Source: Costus lasius (lineage: Eukaryota > Streptophyta > Magnoliopsida > Zingiberales > Costaceae). From it: 64,000 nucleotides of DNA. The notes below the pieces were generated by a model. That model made no database searches. It was not told the DNA's origin and saw only the letters and a list, made by a program, of their open reading frames with translations. The position numbers and the translations under genes were made by a program. Shown one piece after another: positions 35,937 through 46,763 of this stretch (its first letter is position 1; every line of letters begins with the position of its first letter). The stretch lies in the NCBI GenBank assembly GCA_027563935.2, contig JANVAS020000231.1, positions 15,890,001-15,954,000 on the forward strand, read 5' to 3'.

Positions 35937-38900
35937 CTAATGGTTGAGAAATCTCAAACCCATATTATTACAGTGCTTCTCATGCTTCTGCTGCGCCAGA
36001 GGCTTGGTAAGCGGGTCTGCCAGATTGTCATCTGTATGAACCTTGCAGATTTTGATCTCGCCACAATCTATGATCTCCCTGATCAAATTAAACCGTCTCT
36101 GTATGTGCTTGGACTTCTGGTGCGACCATGGTTCCTTTGCTTGTGCGATTGCTCCAGTGTTATCACAGAAGATAACCAAAGGATCTGCACTCGAAGGAAC
36201 AACACCAAGTTCTCTCACGAACTTACGAATCCACACTGCCTCCTTGGATGCTTCCGAGGCTGCAACATACTCGGCTTCTGTTGTGGAATCAGCAACAGTT
36301 GACTGTTTGAAACTCTTCCACACCACTGCTCCTCCATTCAAGCTAAAAACATAGCCTGATTGCGATCGGAAATCATCCTGGTCAGACTGGAACGAAGCGT
36401 CAGTATATCCTTCAATACTGAGTTCTTCCTGACCACCATATATCAAGAACATATCTTTGGTCCTCCGCAGATATTTTAAAATATTCTTGACTGCAATCCA
36501 GTGTGCCTGACCTGGATTACTTTGGAAACGACTGGTCACGCTTAACCCGTAAGCAACGTCTGGGCGAGTACACAACATCGCATACATAATGGATCCAATA
36601 GCCGAAGCATAAGGCGTATTGTCCATTTCATCTTTCTCAGTCTGTGTTTGTGGACACTGACTCTTTGAAAGACTCAGACCATGTTTGACTGGAAGATATC
36701 CTCATTTAGAATTCTCTAAATGAAATCTTTCCAGGACTTTATCGATGTAAGTACTCTGGCACAGCCCGAGAAGCCTCTTAGATCTATCCCTGTAGATCTT
36801 CACACCTAATACATAGGCTGCTTCTCCTAAATCTTTCATCTGGAAACATTTCCTTAACCATGCCTTCACAGCATGCATTTCAGGAATGTCATTTCCAATG
36901 ATCAAGATATCATCGACGTAGAGGACTAGGAAAGTAATTACGCTCCCACTAAACCTCTTTTATACACACGGGTCATTCTCGTTCTTGATGAAACCAAATT
37001 CCGTGACTGATTCATCAAAACGAATATTCCAGCTTCTTGATGCTTGCTTAAGTCCATAAATGGACTTCTTTAACTTGCATATCTTATGACGATCTGATGG
37101 ATTAGTGAAACCCTCAGGTTGTGTCATATACACATCCTCATCCAGATTTCCATTATGGAAAGCTGTTTTCACATCCATCTGCCAGATCTCATAATCATAA
37201 TATGCAGCTATCGCGAAAAGAATCCGAATAGACTTAAACATAGCTACAGGTGAGAAAGTTTCATCATAATCTATCCCGTAGATTTGTTTGAAACCTTTCG
37301 CAACTAGCCTGCCTTTATAGGTAACCACGTTACCATCCATGTCAATCTTCTTCTTGAAGATCCACTTACAGCCTATAGGGATAACTCCCGGAGGCGGATC
37401 AACCAAATCCCAAACTTGGTTATCTGACATGGAGTCCATCTCGGCTCGCATAGCTTCAAGCCATCTAGCTGACTCCGGTCCACTGACCGCATCCGCATAA
37501 GTGAGGGGTTCATCATGATCAATGATGTAGACTCCGTCATAGCGCTCAGGCTGTCGACGAATCCTTCCCGATTTTTGTGGTTCCCATGATATCTGAGCCT
37601 CAGTTTGTTCAATAACCTGATCTACTGGCTCAGGCTCATCCAATTCTGCTTGAGCACTTTGTCCTTCCTCTGGATTCTCATCCAGCTTTATTTCTCTCCC
37701 ACTGGCCTCTTGCAGAAGAAACTCCTTCTCAAGAAATATGGCCGTCCGAGCAACAAAAACCTTGTTCTCTTTGGGATCGTAGAAATAATAACCCTTAGTT
37801 TCCTTAGGGTAACCGACAAAGATGCATTTGTCAGATCTGCTCTCTAGTTTCCCAGAGGCGAGCTTTTTGACATAAGCCTCGCAGCCCCAGATCCTGATAA
37901 ATGTCAAGCTTGGCTGTTTCCCATACCATAACTCATATGGAGTTTTTGAAACGGCCTTGGATGGCACTCGGTTTAGTACCTTTGCAGCTGTTTCCAGTGC
38001 AAAACCCCAAAAGGAGTATGGAAGAGTAGCCTGACTCATCATAGAACGAACCATATCAAGTAACGTTCTATTTCTCCTCTCGGACACACCATTCCATTGC
38101 GGTGTTCCTGGCGGAGTGAGCTGTGAGATAATCCCACACTCCTTCAGATAGTCAGTAAACGTATGACTTAGGTATTCTCCACCTCGATCTGAGCGAAGTG
38201 CCTTGATATTTCGGCCTAGCTGATTTTGTACTTCATTCTTGAACTCTTTGAACTTGTCAAAAGATTCACTTTTATGTCTCATTAAAAAGACATACCCATA
38301 TCTACTGAAATCATCAGTAAAGGTAATGAAGTACTGATAGCCACCTCTGGCATGTTTACTAAATGGCCCACACACATCAGTGTGTATAAGGTCAAGTAAA
38401 CCTGAAGCCCTTTGTCCTTTGTTAAGAAAAGGTGACTTCGTCATTTTGCCCATTAAACAAGCTTTGCATGTATCAATCTCCTTGTAGGAGAATGATCCCT
38501 GCAGTCCATGATCATGCAACTGCTTAATGCGTTTCTCATTAATATGGCCTAAACGACTATGCCATAGCAAGGTGCTGTCATCAGCATTCTTGGCTTTCTT
38601 AATATCAATTTTCTGTATAGAACATTCCATGTCCAACATGTATAACCCATTGCTAATTGAACCAGTTGCATAAACAATATTATCATAAGATAAAACACAC
38701 TTTGAAATATTGCATTCAAAGGAAAAACCCTTCCTGACAAGAGCAGGAATGGAGATAATATTTTTAGTAATACTGGGAACAAAATAACAACTGTTTAGTT
38801 CCAATACAAGTCCAGATGGTAAAGAAATGAAATAGTCTCCTACAGCAACAGCAGCAACCCGTGCCCCGTTTCCAACTCGTAGGTCCACTTCATGCTGTCC

Positions 38901-39818
38901 CACCTGCCTTCTTCTCTTGAGTTCCTGCACATTTGAACAAATGTGAACTCCACATGCAGTGTCCAACACCCATGATATAGAAGAAGAAAACATGACCTCA
39001 GTCACGAATATACCTGAGCCAGAAGCGATGCTTCCCTTCTTATCTCCTTGGAGCGCTTTACAGTCCTTTTTCCAGTGACCCAGCTGGCCACAGTGGAAAC
39101 ACCTGTATTCCTTGGACCGCTTCACCTTCTGCTTCAGAGCCTTGCTGTAGCTCTTGACAGGGGTCTTGCCCTTCTTCCCCTTCTTCTTGTTCCTGGAAGG
39201 AACCATTAAGACAGAGGTCGAAGGCTTTCCCTTCAGAGTCTCCTCAGTAGTCAAGAGCATATTCAGCAGCTCTGCCGGAGTACAATCGATTTTGTTCATA
39301 TTAAAGTTAATAATGAACGCGTCGAATGAAGGCGGGAGAGACTGCAGAATAATATCCACAGCAAGCTCCTGGTTGATGGTATGCCCCAGTTTCTCTAGAG
39401 CCTCCTTGTGCCCAATCATCTTGAGCACGTGAGCTCCCACTGGGCTCCCTTCAGCCAGTTTGCTCTGAAAGAAAAGCTTTGTCAGATTATAGCACTCTGT
39501 CCTCGCCTGTGCAGCATACAGCATCTTGAGGTTCGCTATCATGTCTATAGCCGACATATCCTCATGCTGACGCTGCAGCGGTGGCGTCATAGACGCTAGC
39601 ATCAGGCAAGCGACATCAATGCTATCATTGACGTGCTTTTCATAGGCTTCCCGAATCGCCCTTGCGGCGTTCGGAGCGGGCTGAGGCGGTATCGCCGTCT
39701 CGAGGACATACAGTTTCCTCTCTGCCTTAAGAACGATCTTAAGGTGTCCGAACCAGTCAGAGAAGTTCGGCCCAGCAAACTTCTCCCTTTCCAGTAGGGA
39801 TCGCACATTGAAGTTCAT
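35937..39818 (-). pseudogene. A4 gag-pol polyprotein with two premature stops
   Basis: Same product as the other A copies, starting MNFNVRSLLEREKF at 39818. It is open for 952 codons through gag, zinc knuckle, protease, integrase and most of RT. Then TAA at 36960-36962 replaces a Tyr codon after NDPCV, before YVDD. A second stop, TGA at 36702-36704, replaces an Arg codon after HLENSK. RNase H follows in an open frame to 35937. One Ser codon is missing just before the protease (FSSSISW where others have SSSSISW). Catalytic motifs are otherwise intact. Confidence 0.95.
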
Positions 39819-41637
39819 GGTGTTCGTTGCTGCAGGTATCTACAACAATGCAAGAACAGCAAGGTCAGTATCAATGTTAAGAATCAATCAGGACTTAAGA
39901 AAGATTCTTTTTCTCACTATTTTATCTGACTGAAAAATCCATTAAACAGTCCGAAAGAGTAGACACTCTTTTAGTGAGATGGGATCCGGATTTCATACTT
40001 GGTCTCCATGTCCCGCTCAGGCGAGATAAGATACACAGAGAGTACAAGCACTAATCTCCGGTAGGCAGTCCCTGCCGATCGCCAACCCGTGCGATTCCCC
40101 TTCATCTGGGCAATCCAGCAGACTGTGCCAACCGAGTTGGTACAACACAGTCTCTGATCCCACAGATGGCTGCCTCCATGTGCTACCATATGCGCCACAT
40201 ATGTAGCCTACATGGTCAAGCTGACCCGACCTACTCCCTGGACCACCATGTGCTATGCTGAGCAACGAGAAGGGATAAATCCCTACTCTGTAACACACAG
40301 GTGTAATCCCACACCGTCTGAAGATAGATGGACGTGCCCACTGAGTGGGTACAACACAGCTCCAACGATAATCAGAACAGTGAGGTTTCGCGTCAGAAGG
40401 CTTACGAGCTTGATATTTTAGCGTTGGATTTTAACGGTCTTTTTATCTTCTTCACTATCATGCAATTCCTATGGTGATAGCAGAAGATAAACTAATCATG
40501 CAATTCTAATATTTAAACAATAATAAAAGAGAGCATGAATCTTATGTGGTAAAAGCCCATAGCCCTAGTAAGACCTTAATTTAACTTAAGTCTTGACTTG
40601 CTTTTCTTCATAGGGCTTTTGCTGCTTATCTGGCCCAAACCTGGGCCCAAGCGCCATCTGCAGCTCTGGTGCGCCCACCAGGAATTTGCGCCAGGTCCTA
40701 GGGTCGAACCCTAGACCTCCCACCTGGTCCAGCCACTGCTGCAAGCGCCTCTGCCAAGTGTGCTCTGTGCTCTTATCTAATTAAATTACAAATTTAACTA
40801 TCTAGACAAGATTGACACGCAGGTCAATTACACATTATAAATTAATTAAACTGTGATTCGCAGATCACAAAAATAAAAATTAATTTACAATTAATTCCCA
40901 GGCACGCAGGCCCCAGCACAGCACACATTAAAAACGGGCAGCCCACATAAGAGTAAATAGACAAACATATGGCATCAATCAACATGTGATCCACTCAAGA
41001 AAATTTAAATTTCGAAAACCCATAGGCATCAATTTTAATTTCCTTATTTGCCCTACAACCTTACAACGGTCCATTACTAGGGATCCACTCATCCATCCTA
41101 GTCAGATCCACTACCCTTGCATGCACCAAGTCCTAACTGACTTGAGTCGACCATAAGGTCAACAATGCATGCGCCAGGGCTGAACAACCACAATGAGGTC
41201 TGGCAAGCGGGTGTGACCCCGGGCCTAACTCATGTGTGTTCACTAGTTGTCTCAATCAGACATCGCTACACGCCTGTCTGCAGTCGACCTGTAGCCACCA
41301 GGTGCTTGCGCACAGGTGCTACCTGGTCAACCCATCAAGGCTGTCAGATGGTCTGATTAGACTTTTGGATCTAACCTAGGGGGTGACTTCAACCCTAATA
41401 ACCCGTCTAAGGGTTTAATGCAAGGCCTTAGATCTAGTGAGTCGCGCAAGTGTTTAAGTTTTAAGAGAAACTACAACATAATATATGCGCCAACTTAACA
41501 TGCGCCAAGGAGAAAATCATATCTATTACTAGCATGCATTTTCGCCAACATGAAGCATGTAACTATAGATCTATGAATTTGCGCTAAACATGGATCACAA
41601 TCATTTTCAAGCAATCATAAAACATGCATGAAAACTC
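39819..41637 (-). other. A4 5' leader
   Basis: Holds the 49-nt hairpin (41283-41331, stem II GTAGC/GCTAC), a long stem-loop near 40443-40491, palindromes CCAACCGAGTTGG (40128-40140) and CCCACTGAGTGGG (40337-40349), and a 93-codon sense frame (40017-40298). Confidence 0.8.
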
Positions 41638-41649
41638 GCTCTGATACCA
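41638..41649 (-). promoter_or_regulatory. A4 primer-binding site
   Basis: Minus-strand TGGTATCAGAGC, two bases inside the 5' LTR, tRNA-iMet type. Confidence 0.9.
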
Positions 41650-41651
41650 AT

Positions 41652-43323
41652 TGAAGGTTCCCTACACAAGGGGGGCGAAAACCCTAATAGGAGGCGCAAT
41701 AACATTCTAGCGGAATCTAGGGCTTTCAAAATCGCATAGCATGTATTATGATCAACTTTAAAGCATGAAATGAACTCATACCGAAGCCATATAATGGAAG
41801 GCGCCTTGGAAGCAAGAGAACAAGAGAGCTCTCCTCCAAATCGTCACACACAAGATGATGTTGCTTCCTCCCTTGGTGCTCCTTGTGCTGGCAAGGTTCC
41901 AAGAGGTCCTTGTCGAGTGAAAGGGAAAGATGAGATGTCCTTCTCTTGGCCGAATCCTCCTCTACCTTCAAGGCGTCGCCACACACGAAAGCGTCGAGAG
42001 GAATATGGGCGAGAGGCGAGAATAGAGAGCACTCTATTCGGTCGTGAACAACATCTCCAAGTGGAGATCGTGGTTACTAAAAATAGCCACCACACTTCGC
42101 TCCAACGTTCACGCCAAGTGAACATGTCGCCAACTCCTCTCCCCTTGAACCATGCGCTCATTAAACGAGCCGGTTCAAATTGGTTTGGTCCAGAGACCAA
42201 TTAAGCCAAGCAATCAAGTCCAGATCTCAAATAAACCCTAAGGCTCCAGATCTGACCGTTCATCTCTTGATGCTCCTGATCTCATCGATCTAGTATCCAA
42301 TCTCTCAATCGAAGCTTACCGATCTCAAGCCCTAATCAATCAAACATGATCAGACCAGATCTCACTCACAATCAGAGATTAAATCCCTTTAAACTGAACC
42401 CGAACAATTCAGTCCACTCGATCTGACTTAAGTAAGCCATATCATCAAATTGTGCGACCCTGAGGGTTTCCTTTAAATGTCGGTAACGATAACTCACGTT
42501 ATCACGATCAGTGAGGGGTATCTAGCAACACATCACTGTCTCCCGATATAAAGGAAAGAGTCTTCCAAGACTACACCCAAAACACAGCACAAGTGTGAAT
42601 CCACATCACTAGGCATACATGTTTCCTTTGCCACTGGATGTTCTTATTGGACAAGCGTGTCAAGCTTGTAGCTCCAATATGATGAGCATGATTAGATCAG
42701 ATGAACACAGTCACCTGGGTATGGCCATACACTTTCTCAATCATCTCATCCAGGGGGCCCCTTTAGAACATCACACTCCTTAAACAAGGAGACGGCAATC
42801 CTATGTCTATCACTAGTGCCCTAACATGACTCAAGTTCATTATCCAAGATAGTCTATAACCATTGTGTTTCAAATGATATTGAACTACCTCAAAACAATG
42901 ACAATCATCATTTAGAAAACACAAGTGATCTCAAGTCAGAGGAAATGTGCCACTTGTCATATTCAAAGATTATTCACATTGCGACAAACAATTGAACATC
43001 CTAGTAGGGTCTGTCCAGTACATCCAATGTACCCATGAGTCTACATCTTATTCCATGCTCGAAGCATCCTATAAGACTAGAACACATATTAGTCTTAACC
43101 ATATCAAGGCTGTCTCATGTTCACCAAGATACATCGACTAAGGACATTATAGCCTGTCAGCCTAGCTGAACAGCTTTGAGACATTATTCAGAAGAACATA
43201 TATTGCAGCAGACAATGTAGCTAACTGAATAATAACCATACCTTTATAAACATAACAGTTTATTACATGATACTGATACATTCCCAAGGCCTCAAACATT
43301 AGGCTTAAGGGCATACCCCAACA
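41652..43323 (-). repeat. A4 5' LTR (1672 bp)
   Basis: Equal in length to the LTR at 34245-35916, with few differences by eye. It contains GTATGGCCATAC at 42719-42730. Chance ORFs of 132 and 144 codons (34363 and 41770) are paired here only because LTRs are duplicated. Confidence 0.95.
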
Positions 43324-43328
43324 ATACC

Positions 43329-43556
43329 AGTCTCACAAGTACCATAGCTGTCCCATATCCACTAAGGTACATCGACTGGGGATTATAATTCGAGCACAGA
43401 TCCAATCTGTCTCCAGGGACATTATCATGTAAGTACACAATCGCAGGTGTAGATAAACAATGATAACGACAATGCCAGAAAGACATATATATTAATATCA
43501 GAGTCAAGTAGTACAAAGATGGACCAAAACTAGGTCCTAGGGCATATACACCAACA
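43329..43556 (-). repeat. B 3' LTR, piece 2
   Basis: The remaining 228 bp of the B LTR after A4. In element sense it opens TGTTGGTGTATATGCCC at 43556. It matches 59696-59923 in the other LTR with one or two substitutions. Confidence 0.93.
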
Positions 43557-43965
43557 ATCTCCCACTTGCACTAAGACCTAGAGGTTGAGCAACCTCAACC
43601 CCATATCTCTAGTACGACCATCATGCTTCTGCTGCACCAAAGCCTTGGTCAGTGGGTCTGCTAGATTGCTCTCTGTGTCAATTCTGCTAATCTTGACATC
43701 ACCTCAATCAATGATCTCTTTGATCAGGCGAAATCTCTTGAGTATGCGTTTGGACCTTTGATGAGACCGTGGTTCCTTATTATGTGCAATTCCCATTGTT
43801 GTCATAGTAGAGCTTAATGGGATCCATTGCACTTGGAACCACCTGAAGTTCAGAAAAGAACTTCCTGATCCAAACGGCTTCATTGGCTGCCTCAGAAGCA
43901 ACCACATACTCAGCTTCGGTTGTAGAATTAGCTATGGTGGATTGCTTGAAGCTCTTCCAGCATAC
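43557..43965 (-). pseudogene. B pol C-terminus: RNase H fragment
   Basis: Begins beside the polypurine tract (AGTGGGAGAT on the minus strand, 43557-43566). Translation on the minus strand shows SFKQSTIANSTTEAEYVVAS, an RNase H motif, then KEPRSHQRSKRILKRF and RLIKEIID. A TGA near 43704 stands where A copies have CGT for Arg, followed by NLADPLTKALVQQK. It is separated from the rest of B pol by A3, with the CATAC duplication (43961-43965 and 52940-52944). Confidence 0.85.
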
Positions 43966-44558
43966 TGTTGGGGTATGCCCTTAAGGCTAATGTTTGAGGC
44001 CTTAGGATTCTATGAGTATCATGTAATAAACGCTTATGTTTATAAAGGCATGGTTGTTATTCAGTATGTTACATTGTCTGTTGCAATAAGTGTACTTCTG
44101 AATAATGTCTCAATGCTGTTTAGCTAGGCTGACATGCTATATGTCCTTAGTCGAGATATCTTGGTGAACATGAGACAGCCTTGATATGGTTAAGACTAAT
44201 GTGTGTTCTAATCTTATAGGATGCTTCGAGCATGGAATAAGATGTAGACTCATGGGTACATTGGATGTACTGGACAGACCCTACTAGGATATTCAATTGC
44301 TTGTCACAATGTGAATAATCCTTGTGTGCAACAAGTGGCATACTTCCTCTGACTTGAGATCACTTGTGTTTCTAAATGATGATTGTCATTGTTTTGAGGT
44401 AGTTCAATATCATTTGAAATATAATGGTTATAGACTATCTTGGATAATGATCATGAGTCAGGTTAGGGCACTAGTGATAGATACAGGATTGCCGTCTCCT
44501 TGTTTAAGGAGTGTGATGTTCTAAAGGGGCCCCCCTGAATGAGATGATTGAGAATAGT

Positions 44559-44570
44559 GTATGGCCATAC
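44559..44570. promoter_or_regulatory. Conserved 12-bp LTR palindrome GTATGGCCATAC
   Basis: A perfect palindrome found once in each of the 12 A and B family LTRs in the window, about 570-595 bp from the LTR start, and about 180 bp upstream of the TATA-like box in A3. Conservation between families whose LTRs are otherwise diverged suggests a protein-binding site (inference). Confidence 0.5.
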
Positions 44571-44736
44571 CCTGATGACTATGTTCATTTGATCTAATCA
44601 TGCTCATCATATTGGAGCTACAGGCTTGACATGCTTGTCCAATAAGAACATCCAGTGGCAAAGGAAACTTGTATGCCTCGTGAAGTGGATTCACACTTGT
44701 GCTATGGTTTGGGTGTAGTCTTGGAAGACTCTTTCC

Positions 44737-44744
44737 TTTATATC
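44737..44744 (+). promoter_or_regulatory. A3 LTR TATA-like box
   Basis: TTTATATC within CTTTCCTTTATATCGGGAG, conserved in the A LTRs. If used, transcription would start near 44765-44775. No experimental start is implied. Confidence 0.45.
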
Positions 44745-44785
44745 GGGAGACAGTGATGTGTGGCTAGATACCTCTCACTGATCGT

Positions 44786-44801
44786 GATAACGTAAGTTAT
44801 C
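44786..44801 (+). other. Cap-proximal GNRA hairpin in the A3 LTR
   Basis: GATAAC-GTAA-GTTATC, a 6-bp perfect stem with a GNRA-class loop, about 45 bp after the TATA-like box. Other copies have loop GTGA (solo LTR S1 and the A4 5' LTR), still GNRA. It would be near the 5' end of the transcript and also in the repeated R region at the 3' end. Confidence 0.5.
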
Positions 44802-45652
44802 GTTACCGACATTTAAAGGAAACCCTCAGGGTCGCACAATTTAGTGATATGGCTTACTTAAGTCAGATCGTGTGGACTGAATTGTTTTGGTTCAGTTTAA
44901 AGGAGTTTAAACTCTGATTGTAAGTGAGATCTGGTCTGATCATGTTTGATTGATTAGGGCTTGAGATCGGTAAGCTTCGATCGAGAGTGTGGATGCTAGA
45001 TCGGTGAGATCAAGAGCATCTAGAGATGTACGGTTAGATCTTGAACCTTCATGGTTCATATGAGATTTAGACCATGGCTTGGCTTGGTTCGATTTGTCAT
45101 TTGGACCAAATGAAATTGGACCAAATTCAATTGAACCGGTTCACATAAGTGAACGCATGGTTCAATTGAGTTGGCGTTTTGGAATGGTTCAAAAGACATG
45201 AACGCATGTCTTGATGACTTTCCTTTTATGGAAGTCTTGAAACGCCAAAACGCCTATGTTGACTCAACGCCTCTAGGCTTCGATGCTCTCTCTTGGGTGA
45301 GGTATCGTTTGCACAAGGTGGAAGGGTTTTCGAAGAGCAAGAAGCTTTCATCTCATCTCCTAAACACAGAGGACAACTTGGCAATTTTTGCTAGCACAAG
45401 AGTTGCGCAAGGAGGAAGCCTTCATCCCTTGTGTGTGACATCTTTGGAGAAGATCTCTCTTGATCTTTGCTTCCAAGCCGACAACCATTCCAATGGCGTT
45501 GGTATGATCCCTTTGAGATCTTTTTCGTTTATGCAATGAGTTAATCATATGATCTACATGCGGTCTTGAGGGTGACACCCCTAAAAGTTTATATGCGCCG
45601 CCCCCTTTAGGGTTTCACCCCCTTGCGCTCCCCCTTGAAGGGGACTTTCAAA

Positions 45653-45664
45653 TGGTATCAGAGC
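45653..45664 (+). promoter_or_regulatory. A3 primer-binding site
   Basis: TGGTATCAGAGC, two bases after the 5' LTR, complementary in type to initiator tRNA-Met. Confidence 0.92.
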
Positions 45665-45902
45665 TGTTTGCGCTTATGCCTAGATCTAAGAGTTATCAAC
45701 ATGCTAGATATTTTCTCAAGTGCCGCATGTTGTTTGTTTGCGCATTGTTGTAGATGTTTTATCAAAACTTACATCTTGCGCGCTTATCACCATTAGATCT
45801 ACATGGCGCCTGCTATAAACCCTTAGACGGGTTAGTAGGGTTGAAGTCATCCTATAAGTAAGATCCAACCAGTCTGATCAGACCATCTAACAGCCTAGAT
45901 GG

Positions 45903-45951
45903 GTCGACCAGATGGCACCTGTGCGCAAGCACGAGGTGGCTATAGGTCGAC
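45903..45951 (+). other. 49-nt leader hairpin with GNRA loop, A3 copy
   Basis: Stem I GTCGACC (45903-45909)/GGTCGAC (45945-45951); stem II ATGGC/GCTAT with one G-T wobble; stem III ACCT/AGGT; stem IV GTGC/GCAC; loop GCAA (45925-45928); one bulged G at 45933. Located about 240 nt after the primer site, where packaging and dimerisation signals lie in retroelements (inference). Confidence 0.7.
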
Positions 45952-46676
45952 TGCGGACAGGCGTGTAGCGAGGTCTGGTTGAGACAACCATTGAACACAC
46001 ATGAGTTAGGCCCGGGGTCACACCCGCTTGCCAGAACTCATGAGGTTGTTCAGCCCTTGGCGCATGCATGGTTGACCATTAGGTCAACTCAAGTCAGTTA
46101 GGACTTGGTGCATGCAAGGGCAGTGAATCTAACTAGATGGATGAGTGGATCCCTATTAATGGACCGTTGTAAGGTAGTAGGGCACATAAGACAAGTAAAA
46201 TTGATTCCAATGGGATTTTGAAAATTTTATTTTGTCTATGGATCACATGTTGATTGAATGATGCCATGATGCTTGTTTATTTAATCTTATGTGGGTTGCC
46301 CTTTAATGTGTGCAGTGCTGGGGCCTGCGAGCCTGGTAAATTGTAAATTATTATTTTTGTGATCTGCGAATCACATTTTTAATTAATTTATTGTATAATT
46401 GACCTGCGAGTCAAACTTGTCTAGATAGATTAAAATGTATTTTAATTAGACAAGAGCACAAAAGCACACATCGCAGAGGTGCATTCAGCTGGTGGGCGCA
46501 CCTGCGCTGCATTGAGCGCTAGGGCCCTGGGTTGGACCAGATGAGATGCAAAAGACCCAAGAAGAGCAAGTGAAGACTTAAGTTGATTTAAGGTCTTACT
46601 TAGGCTCTATGGGCTTTTACCACATAAGATCCATGCTTTCTTTTATTTTCTAAAATACTTAGAATTGCATGAGTTA

Positions 46677-46725
46677 TTTATCTTCTGCTATAGCCATAGG
46701 ATTTGCCTGATAGTAAGAAGATAAA
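46677..46725 (+). other. Long leader stem-loop shared with family B
   Basis: TTTATCTTCT (46677-46686) pairs with AGAAGATAAA (46716-46725). The loop side carries CCATAGGATTTGC. The same loop core and an equivalent stem occur in A1, A2 and A4, and with different stem bases in B (56746-56807) and B' (61318-61379). Confidence 0.6.
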
Positions 46726-46763
46726 AGACCATTAAAATCCAACGCTAAAATATCAAGCAAGTA

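Larger units (their letters stand above)
34245..43323 (-). mobile_element. A4: Ty1/copia (Angela/Tork-like) retrotransposon
   Basis: Flanked by ATACC (34240-34244 and 43324-43328). It has LTRs of 1672 bp at each end, gag-pol 35937-39818, a leader and a primer site, all in minus orientation. The gag-pol span is 3882 nt, one codon shorter than A3, and carries two nonsense changes. It inserted into the 3' LTR of B. Confidence 0.95.
43966..45650 (+). repeat. A3 5' LTR (1685 bp)
   Basis: TGTTGGGGTATGCCC ... GGGGACTTTCA. It carries the palindrome GTATGGCCATAC at 44559-44570, a TATA-like TTTATATC at 44737-44744 and a hairpin at 44786-44801. The frame at 45171-45539 is not protein-like and is considered chance. 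Confidence 0.96.

Noticed and set aside
43324..43556. Independent short LTR fragment or a second family
   Set aside because: It joins perfectly with 32377-34244 once A4 and one ATACC copy are removed, giving 2096 bp, the length of the other B LTR.
45171..45539. 122-codon frame in both A3 LTRs (also 52460)
   Set aside because: Recurrent only because the LTRs are duplicated. The other A LTRs are diverged in this part, and no domain is seen.
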